A DNA stretch of 64,000 nt from Azovibrio restrictus DSM 23866 (GTDB taxonomy: Bacteria; Pseudomonadota; Gammaproteobacteria; Burkholderiales; Rhodocyclaceae): contig NZ_AUCH01000017.1 of assembly GCF_000429665.1 (NCBI RefSeq), forward strand, positions 66,625 to 130,624, given 5' to 3'. Each line of letters opens with the position of its first letter. Position 1 is the first letter of the stretch. Made by a program: the position numbers and the translations under genes. The notes beneath the pieces were generated by a model that was given only the letters and a program-made list of their open reading frames with translations, ran no database searches and was not told the DNA's origin. Positions 44,186 to 52,000 of this stretch are shown piece after piece.

Positions 44186-44599
44186 GTGACACTGAAAGCG
44201 CAACTGAAGGGATTGGACACGATCACGGCCCAGCAGATGGGCGGGGTGATGGTGCAACTCCAGCCCATCCCCGGCGAAGTGCCGGTGATCCAGGTCAGCA
44301 TCGAGGGGCGGGAAGAACTGCCCATCTTCGTGACCTGTTCCGATACCCAGATTCTCTGCATGTGCTACCTCTGGGCCGAGGCCGAGGTTCAGCCCGGGCG
44401 CCGCATGGAAATGCTGGAAACCATGCTCGACCTGAACCCTTCGGTGCCTCTTTCTTCCTTTGGCCGGGTGGGCGACCGCTACGTCCTGTTCGGTGCCCTG
44501 GCCCGCAATGCCCGGGTGGAGGACGTGGCCCAGGACATCGTCGCCCTGAGCGACAACGCCCTGGATGCCCTGGACGCCCTGTCGGAATTCTTGAAATAA
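44186..44599 (+). CDS. YjfI family protein (DUF2170)
   Basis: The product resembles YjfI, a small acidic cytoplasmic protein found next to PspA-type proteins. Conserved features include MGGVMVQLQPIPGE, ELPIFVTCSDTQILC and ALSDNALDALDALSEFLK. I choose GTG 44186 because GGGAGGAAG lies six bases upstream; it gives 137 residues. An ATG ten codons earlier (44156) is in frame but has no ribosome-binding site. It heads the nine-gene island and is followed by pspA after 12 bases. Confidence 0.85.
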   Translation: MTLKAQLKGLDTITAQQMGGVMVQLQPIPGEVPVIQVSIEGREELPIFVTCSDTQILCMCYLWAEAEVQPGRRMEMLETMLDLNPSVPLSSFGRVGDRYVLFGALARNARVEDVAQDIVALSDNALDALDALSEFLK

Positions 44600-44611
44600 G
44601 GAGATCAGATC

Positions 44612-45334
44612 ATGTCGGTAATCAGGAAGATGATGACCCTGCTGCGCGGTAGCGCCCGGGAGATCAGTGAAAGCGTCCTGGACGCCAACGCCACCCGCAT
44701 CTACGAGCAGGAAATCCTCGATGCCAAGCACAGCATCGACGAGGCCCGGGCCAGCCTGACGGGGGTGATGGCCAAGGAAATGCAGAGCGCCCGGGAAATC
44801 GAGCGGCTGAAAAAGGAAGTCGAGCGCTACGAGGGCCTGGCCCTGGAGGCCCTGGAGAAGAGTCAGGAAGGTCTGGCCGAGGAAGTGGCCGGCCGGGTCG
44901 GCGCCCTGGAACTGGAACTGGAAGAGCAGAGCAAGGCGCACGCGGCCTATGCGGTGCAGGTGGTCAAGCTGAAGGACATGATCAAGTCGGCCGAAGCCAG
45001 GATTCGCGAGCACGAGCGGGAAATCGCCATGGCCAAGACCACCGAGAGCGTGTACCGGGCCACCCGCAGCATCTCCGACACCATAGGCAGCAGCGGCTCC
45101 AAGCTGCTGGATGCCCGCCAGTCCCTGGAGCGCATCAAGCAGCGCCACGAGGACCTGGCTGACCGGATGCAGGCCGCCGAGGCCCTGGACAAGGAGCTGG
45201 GACACAAGGCCCTGGAAGCCAAGCTGGCCGAAGCCGGCATCGGCAACTATGGCGACCGGGGGCGCAAGGCCCTGGAGCGGATCAAGGCCAAACGGGCCGC
45301 AGCGGCCCAGGAGACGGCCGAGAAGGGCGAATGA
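44612..45334 (+). CDS. PspA/IM30 family protein
   Basis: This 240-residue protein is of the PspA/IM30/ESCRT-III-like family, nearest to the YjfJ type. It begins with a short helix (VIRKMMTLLRGSAREI) and then runs as a long helical hairpin rich in Glu, Lys, Arg and Ala to about residue 215. Family members bind stressed inner membrane and form protective scaffolds. GGAG precedes the ATG. Classic pspB, pspC and pspF partners are absent; YjfI, flotillin and a large ATPase take their place. Its stop overlaps the next gene. Confidence 0.88.
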   Translation: MSVIRKMMTLLRGSAREISESVLDANATRIYEQEILDAKHSIDEARASLTGVMAKEMQSAREIERLKKEVERYEGLALEALEKSQEGLAEEVAGRVGALELELEEQSKAHAAYAVQVVKLKDMIKSAEARIREHEREIAMAKTTESVYRATRSISDTIGSSGSKLLDARQSLERIKQRHEDLADRMQAAEALDKELGHKALEAKLAEAGIGNYGDRGRKALERIKAKRAAAAQETAEKGE

Positions 45335-45672
45335 ACGCCGCCCGCAAACCGGCCCGCTGGCAGAGTTCCGACGATGCCATCCGGGCCGTCCAGGTGGCCT
45401 TCGACGTGGAGGAGGCGGTGCTGGAGGCCGTGCGCCGGGCCGCTTTCGAGGAGAACCGCTCCACCTCGGACCAGATCCGCGCCCTCCTGGGGCTGAGCAC
45501 CGCCAGCCGGCCCAAGCGGCCCCGGCTCACGGTGTCCCTGGCCCCGGCCGATTACGAGCTGCTGGCCCAGCGTTACGGGCTGGCCGCCGATGACCGGCTG
45601 GCCATCAAGGAGCAGGTGACCCTGGAACTGATCCACTTTGCCGAAACCCGAAAATCCGAGACACAGGTCTGA
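45331..45672 (+). CDS. Small protein with two ribbon-helix-helix-like segments
   Basis: This 113-residue protein is not a family I can name. Residues 17-54 read as a strand (AVQVAF) followed by two helices with STSDQIRALLGL, the pattern of ribbon-helix-helix DNA-binding domains. Residues 65-103 repeat the layout more loosely (RLTVSLAPADYELL, then IKEQVTLELIHF). If real, it could be an autoregulator binding the tandem palindromes upstream of the operon. The start overlaps the pspA stop by four bases. A purely structural role is also possible. Confidence 0.7.
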   Translation: MNAARKPARWQSSDDAIRAVQVAFDVEEAVLEAVRRAAFEENRSTSDQIRALLGLSTASRPKRPRLTVSLAPADYELLAQRYGLAADDRLAIKEQVTLELIHFAETRKSETQV

Positions 45673-45678
45673 ACCTCC

Positions 45679-46320
45679 ATGATCAGCTTCATTGACGCGG
45701 CGCTTGCCTACCCCACCATGATCTACACGGCCCTCCTGGGGCTGGTGCTGTTTTACTGGCTACTGGCCATGGTCGGGCTGGTGGATTTCGAGTCCGGCGG
45801 CATCGAGCTGGAAAGCGAGCTGCAGGCCGACGCCGACGTGGGGGACCTGGGCACCCTGGCCAGCTATCTGGTGGCCCTGGGCATCAACGGAGTGCCTTTC
45901 TCCATCGTCGTCAGCCTGATGGTGCTGATCTCCTGGACCCTGAGCTGCCTGCTGGGCATGTGGCTGCTGCCCCTGGTGCCCACCACCGTGCTCACCCTGG
46001 TGGCCGGCACTGGGGTGCTGCTGCTCTGCCCGGTGCTGGCCCTGCCGGTCACGGCGCGGCTGATCCGTCCCCTGCGGGGCCTGTTCGTCACCCACAACGC
46101 CATCTCCAACCAGGCCCTGGTGGGCCGTACCTGCAAGGTGCTCACCACCCGGGTGGACCAGAGCTTCGGCCGGGCCGAAGTGAGCACCCGGGGCGCCGGG
46201 GTGAACATTTCCGTCTGGGCCGATGAACCCAATCAACTGGGCAAGGGCAGCCTGGCCCGCATCGTCGAATACGATCCGGAGCGCCAGCGCTACCTGATCG
46301 TCCCGGAAACCGAAACCTGA
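45679..46320 (+). CDS. YqiJ-like membrane protein with C-terminal OB fold
   Basis: This 213-residue protein has about three membrane segments (roughly 13-35, 70-95 and 100-125). A soluble C-terminal domain follows (about 145-210, NQALVGRTCKVLTTRVDQSFGRAEV and onward), like the OB-fold domain of YqiJ and NfeD proteins. YqiJ and NfeD-type proteins are regular partners of flotillins, and the flotillin gene follows here after 58 bases. It likely sits in the inner membrane in a complex with the flotillin. Confidence 0.82.
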   Translation: MISFIDAALAYPTMIYTALLGLVLFYWLLAMVGLVDFESGGIELESELQADADVGDLGTLASYLVALGINGVPFSIVVSLMVLISWTLSCLLGMWLLPLVPTTVLTLVAGTGVLLLCPVLALPVTARLIRPLRGLFVTHNAISNQALVGRTCKVLTTRVDQSFGRAEVSTRGAGVNISVWADEPNQLGKGSLARIVEYDPERQRYLIVPETET

Positions 46321-46378
46321 CCCGGCCCCCACCGGCCGGACGCAACATCACTTCACAATCAATCACAAGGGAGATTTC

Positions 46379-48481
46379 ATGGAACCGATACTGATCGCCG
46401 TAGGCGTTCTGGCCGTCTTCATCTTCGGGATGCTGGCCATGTTCGCCAAGTTCTACCGCAAGGTGGAGCAGGGCTACGCGATGATCGTCAACACCCTGCG
46501 CTCGGAGCCGGAGGTCACCTTCACCGGGCGGATGGTGTACCCCATCATCCACAAGGCCGAGATGATGGACATCTCCCTGAAGACCATAGAAATCGACCGG
46601 ACCGGCAACGAGGGGCTGATCTGCAAGGACAACATCCGGGCCGACATCAAGGTGAAGTTCTTCGTGCGGGTGAACAAGACCGCCGAGGACGTGCTCAAGG
46701 TGGCCCAGGGCATAGGCTGCGAGCGGGCCTCCAGCCCGGAAATCCTGGAGGAGCTGTTCTCCGCCAAGTTCTCCGAAGCCCTGAAGACCGTAGGCAAGTC
46801 CCTGGACTTCGTGGACCTCTACCAGGCCCGGGACCATTTCCGCGACGAAATCATCCGCCAGATCGGCGATGACCTGTCCGGCTACGTCCTGGAAGACGCG
46901 GCCATCGACTACCTGGAACAGACCCCCCTGCACAAGCTCGATTCCAACAACATCCTGGACGCCCAGGGGATCAAGAAGATCACCGAGCTGACGGCGGTGG
47001 AACACGTGCGGACCAACGAACTGCGCCGCAACGAGGAAATGCAGATCAAGAAGAAGGACGTGGAAACCCAGGAAGCCCTGCTGGAGCTGGAGCGGCAGCA
47101 GGCCGACGCCACCGCCAAGCAGCAGCGGGAAGTGGCCTCCGTGCGGGCCCGGGAAGAGGCTGAGACCGCCAAGATCCAGGCCGAGGAAAAGACCAAGTCG
47201 GAACTGGCCCGGCTGCTGGCCGAGCAGGCCATCTCCGTGCAGCAGGAAAACGTGCTGCGGGAAAAGGAAGTGGCCGAGAACAACCGCATGCGGGCCGTGG
47301 CCATCGAAGAAGAAAAAGTCACCCGGGCCCGGGAGCTGGAGATCGTGGACCGGGAAAAGGAAGTGGCCCTGCAGCGCATCGACAAGGAAAAGGCCATCGA
47401 AGTGCAGAAGAAGGCCATTGCCGACGTGGTCCGGGAGCGGGTCATCGTCGAGCGCACGGTGGCCGAACAGGAAGAAGCCATCAAGGAAGTGCGGGTGGTG
47501 GCAGAAGCCGACCGGACCAGGAAGTCCGTGGTGATCAGCGCCGAAGGCCAGGCTGAGGAAAAGCTGGTGCTGGAAGTGAAGGCCGCCGAAGCCCAGGAAC
47601 GCAAGGCCCGGCACAAGGCCGCCGAGGAGCTGACCCTGGCGGAAGCCAAGCTGAAGGTGGCCGAGAAGGACGCCGAGGCCAAGAAGCGGGAAGCCGAGGG
47701 CAAGGAAGCCCTGGCGGCGGCAGAAGGCCTGGCCCAGGCCAGGGTGATGATCGCCACGGCGGACGCCACCGAGAAGCAGGGCATGGTGGATGCCAAGGTG
47801 AAGATCGCCGACGCGGAAGCCGTGGCCAAGTTCGGCACGGCCGAGGCGGAAGCCCTGAAGGCCAAGCTGGAAGCCGAAGCGGAAGGCAAGGAAAAGCTGG
47901 GACTTGCCAATGTGCACGTGCGCAGCGCCGATGCGGCCGCCACCGTGGCAGCCGGTCAGGCCGATGCCCAGGTGATCGAAGCCCGCTTCCAGGCCGAGGC
48001 CAAGGGCCTGCGTGAGAAGTTCGAGGCCATGAAGGCCATGAGCCCGGACACCCGGGCCCACGAGGAATTCCGCATGCGCCTGGAAAACGCCCAGGAAGTC
48101 ACCCTGAAAGCCATCGAGGCCCAAACCTCCATCGCCCGGGAACAGGCCGAAGTGCTGTCCACGGCCCTGGGCAATGCCCGCATCGACATCGTCGGCGGCG
48201 AAGGAGACTACTTCGAACGCTTCGTGAATGCCCTGGCCGTGGGCAAGGGCATCGACGGCGCCATCGCCAAGAGCAACACCCTGCAGGTGGCCCTGAAGGA
48301 TCATCTGAGCGGCGAACGGGACATGGTGGGCGACCTGCGCGACATCGTCGGGGCCCTGGGCGGCGCTTCCGGGGAGCTGCAGAACCTCTCCGTGGCAGCC
48401 CTGCTCACCAAGGTCATGCAGGATGGGGACGATGGCCAGAAGGCGGCCCTGAAGAGCCTGCTGGACGGCCTGCGCAAGTAA
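46379..48481 (+). CDS. Flotillin family protein, YqiK-like
   Basis: This 700-residue protein has an N-terminal membrane segment (about 4-24) and a Band-7/SPFH domain (about 28-200). A long coiled coil very rich in Ala, Glu and Lys (about 215-540) and a C-terminal flotillin domain follow. Flotillins organise membrane microdomains. AAGGGAGA precedes the ATG. The alternating Glu-Ala and Lys-Ala repeats (for example KAAEAQERKARHKAAEE) are typical. Its placement after a YqiJ-like gene matches the yqiJ-yqiK pair of other bacteria. Confidence 0.9.
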   Translation: MEPILIAVGVLAVFIFGMLAMFAKFYRKVEQGYAMIVNTLRSEPEVTFTGRMVYPIIHKAEMMDISLKTIEIDRTGNEGLICKDNIRADIKVKFFVRVNKTAEDVLKVAQGIGCERASSPEILEELFSAKFSEALKTVGKSLDFVDLYQARDHFRDEIIRQIGDDLSGYVLEDAAIDYLEQTPLHKLDSNNILDAQGIKKITELTAVEHVRTNELRRNEEMQIKKKDVETQEALLELERQQADATAKQQREVASVRAREEAETAKIQAEEKTKSELARLLAEQAISVQQENVLREKEVAENNRMRAVAIEEEKVTRARELEIVDREKEVALQRIDKEKAIEVQKKAIADVVRERVIVERTVAEQEEAIKEVRVVAEADRTRKSVVISAEGQAEEKLVLEVKAAEAQERKARHKAAEELTLAEAKLKVAEKDAEAKKREAEGKEALAAAEGLAQARVMIATADATEKQGMVDAKVKIADAEAVAKFGTAEAEALKAKLEAEAEGKEKLGLANVHVRSADAAATVAAGQADAQVIEARFQAEAKGLREKFEAMKAMSPDTRAHEEFRMRLENAQEVTLKAIEAQTSIAREQAEVLSTALGNARIDIVGGEGDYFERFVNALAVGKGIDGAIAKSNTLQVALKDHLSGERDMVGDLRDIVGALGGASGELQNLSVAALLTKVMQDGDDGQKAALKSLLDGLRK

Positions 48482-48484
48482 GCC

Positions 48485-49048
48485 ATGGCCGCGCCCCTGC
48501 ACTGCGACTGCCCGGGAAGCCCCCGGTTGCAGCCCCGGGAGCTGCTGCCGGGCCTGTTCGCCCAGGCCTGCCCTGACTGCGGCGCCCTGAGCCTGGAGCT
48601 GGAGGACTACCGGCGCTGGCTGGCGGGCCGCCAAGCCGGGCCCGCTCCGACGCCGGAACAGTGGATAGGCACCCCGGTGGCGGAGCACCTGGGCACCCGC
48701 CAGGTCCGTCTGTGCGCCGCCTGTGGCCGCCCCATGGGCCGCTACCGGGCCGGCACCCATCCCGACTTCCACCTGGACCGCTGCGCTCCCTGCCAGCGCC
48801 TGGTCCTGGATGGCGGGGAATGGGAGGCCCTGGCCCAGCTGGGGGCGGCGGAACATCTGGAGCTGATCCTCTCCGAGCCCTGGCAACGCCGCCTGCAGGC
48901 CCTGGAAGCCGGCGCACGGCGGCGCCAGGCCCTGCGCCAGCGCCTGGGTGATGCCAGCGTCGATGAGCTGCTGCGCATCCAGGCCTGGCTGCAGGACCAT
49001 CCCCAGCGGCGGGAACTGCTGGCCCTCCTGAACGGCGATCCCATCTGA
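48485..49048 (+). CDS. Zinc-ribbon (zf-TFIIB-like) protein
   Basis: This 187-residue protein has a CPDCG motif near residue 30 and a zf-TFIIB-like unit: CAACGRPMGRY, then CAPCQRLVLDGGEW, with the two CxxC pairs about 26 residues apart and the characteristic LDxGEW end. The rest is helical. It begins four bases after the flotillin stop and is followed by the giant ATPase. Function is unknown; metal binding and protein contacts are the likely roles. Confidence 0.75.
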   Translation: MAAPLHCDCPGSPRLQPRELLPGLFAQACPDCGALSLELEDYRRWLAGRQAGPAPTPEQWIGTPVAEHLGTRQVRLCAACGRPMGRYRAGTHPDFHLDRCAPCQRLVLDGGEWEALAQLGAAEHLELILSEPWQRRLQALEAGARRRQALRQRLGDASVDELLRIQAWLQDHPQRRELLALLNGDPI

Positions 49049-49081
49049 GCGGCGCCTGCCGCCAAGCGAGATTCCTGACCC

Positions 49082-52000
49082 ATGCATACACCCGACACCC
49101 CTGTGCCGCCTGCCGACGCCACCGAAGCCATGGTGGCCGACAGCAGCAGTTACGACCTCCTGAAACAGCGCCTCTCCAGCCAGGGGGAAACCCTGCTGCA
49201 GAAGACCCAGGCCCTGAACCAGGCCCGGCTGACCGAGTTCGGCCGCTCCGAGCAGGCCCTGATCCTGCGTGCCACGGCCCGCACCGAAAACAACTGCGTC
49301 GCCCGGGACATCGTCCGCATCGGCGACCAGCTGCTGTTCGGCTACAACGTTTTCATGGGGCTGAAGAAGGAGACGGCGGTGGGCGACGTGTTCGCCCTGT
49401 ACCGGCTCTCCGACCAGGCCGGCGGCGAGCTGGAAGCCCAGCCCCTGGCCGGCAGCTTCCTGGAAGACAGCCGCTTTGCCGCCGACTTCCGCGAGCTGTA
49501 CGCCTACTACAAGCAGGCTAGCCTGCTGCAGCTCCGGGTCACCCAGGACAAGCTCCTGGCGGCCTTCCAGATCGGCCAGCAGCTGCACGACCTGCGGGTG
49601 TTCCGCTGGACTCTGGGGCCGGACGGCAGCATCAGCTACCTGGACAACCGGGGCGAGCGGGACATGGCCCTGCCACCCAGCCACGACTTCGAATGGACCC
49701 CTACCACCCGGGAAGACCACGTGGGCGGCCGCCATCCGCACGTGAACATCCTCGACACGGTGTTCGTGGAAACCATAGGCGGCGACCTGACGGTCAAGGT
49801 GGAAAACAACACCGAGAGCGGCCTCGGGGTCTACAGCGAACCGGTGGAGGACAAGAACCAGGCCCTGGCCGACGCGGAAATCGCCTACGCCCGCCTGGGG
49901 CTGCTGATCCTGCTCAAGATCCGTCCCTACCGGGAGCAGGAAACCCGCTACCTGGTGTTCAACAGCCGCACCCGGCAGGTGGAGCGCATCGACGCCATCG
50001 GCGTCTCCTGCGTCCAGCTGCCCGAGGACCAGGGCATCATCTTTCCCGGCGGCTATTACCTGCAGTCCGGGGAATACAAGCGTTTCGACCTGCCCGAAGC
50101 CATGCTCGCCAGCCTGCGTTTCAAGCGCATGGTGCGCTCCCCCAACGGGGAAGACGTGCTCTACGTGTTCTACCAGCCCGGTTCCGGCCATTACGCCCTG
50201 TTCGGCTACAACCTGATCGAGAAGACCCTGGGCGCGCCCCTGCTGGGCAACGGCTACGCCCGCTTCCCCGACGGCCGCATCCTGGTGTTCACCGCCGACG
50301 GGGCCGAGCCCACCCGGGTCCATCCCATGCAGCTCTGGCAGACCCCCTTTGCCAGCGAGGAAATGGCCCACCTGAACCAGGGCCAGGGCTTCTTCGGACG
50401 TATCGGCAACGCCGCCCTGGTGCGCGGCATCGCCGAACTGATGGGTATTGCCCGGGCGGTGCGGGAACAAGCCCCCTCCCGGGTGGCCTACGAGGACCTG
50501 ATCCGCCAGTGCAACCGGGTCCTGGACGCCTATTTCTGGCTGGCGGAAGCCGAGGCTGGCCAACTCGCCGCCGAGGTCAAGGCCATTGCCGACGGCGCCC
50601 GGGCCACCCTGGCCGAGTTCGAGAAGGTGGACAGCATCCGCCGGGAAACCGCCCAGGCCCTGGCCCGGGCCGAAGCGGAACAACAGCAGCTGCTGGCCGA
50701 GGTGGCCGGCATGCTCTGGCACCAGCCCGACGACTTCATCAAGGCCCTGGGCCGCCTGCGGGAGCGGCGCGGACAACTGCACCTGCTCAAGGAGCTGCGC
50801 TACGCGGACCTGCCGCGCATCGAAGCCATGGACGGGGAGCTGGCCCAGGAACAGCAGCGCATCGGCGAGCGGGCCCTGCAGTTCCTCGGGGGCGCCAAGG
50901 CCTTCGACAGCTACCGCCAGAATCTGGATCAGGTGGCCGCCCAGCTGCCCGCCGCAGGCACCAGCCTGGTCCTGGGGCAGCTGCTCGAACGCCTGGACGA
51001 GGCGGCCGCCGGCCTGGACCTGCTCACCGAACAGCTGGGCAGCCTGCCCGGCGGCGATGCGGTCAGCCGCACCGCCATCCTGGACCGGATATCCACCCTG
51101 TACGGGGACCTGAACCGGCTCCGGGCCGAAACCCGCAACTGCAGGAAGAGCCTGGGCAGCGCCGAGGCCGCCGCCGAATTCGGCGCCCAGTTCAAGCTCT
51201 TTGGCCAGAGCGTCGAAAACGCCCTGGAATTTGCCGACACCCCGGAAAAATGCGACGAAGCCCTGACCCGGCTGCTCGCCCAGCTCGAAGAACTGGAAGG
51301 CCGCTTCGCCGAACAGGAGGATTTCCTCGCCGACATCGCCGCCAAGCGGGAAAACGTCTACGAAGCCCTGTCCGGCCGCCGTCAGACCCTGCTCGAAGCC
51401 CAGCAGCGCCGGGCCCAGGGCTTGCTGGAGGCGGGCAGCCGCATTCTGGACGGGGTGCCACGCCGGGTGGCCCAGCTGGACGAACTGGCCCAGGTGCACA
51501 GCTACTTTGCCGCCGACCCCCTGCTGGCCAAACTGCGCAAGCTGGTGGAGGACCTGCGCGGCCTGGGCGCCGGGGTGGCCGCCGACGATCTGGAAACCCG
51601 TCTCAAGACGGCCCGGGACCAGGCCATCCGCAGCGTCCGCGACAAAAAGGAGCTGGCCAGCGCCGACGGCCTGCGCCTGGGTCGGCACGCCTTCACCGTC
51701 AGCACCCAGGCCCTGGACCTGACCCTGGTGCCCCGGGAGGGCGGGCTCGCCTACCACCTGACCGGCACCGACTACTTCGCCCCCCTGGCAGATGCCCGCC
51801 TGGAAGCCTACCGGCCCTGGTGGGACCTGGCCCTGCCGTCCGAAACGGCGCAGCTGTACCGGGCCGAATACCTGGCCGGCTGCCTGCTGCAACAGGCCCT
51901 GGACGGGGCAGGGGAGCTGGATTGGGCCACCCTGGAAGCCCGGGTGGCAGCCGGGCCGGAAGGCCGCAGCCAGCTGCTGGAGTGGGTGCGCCGGGAAGCC

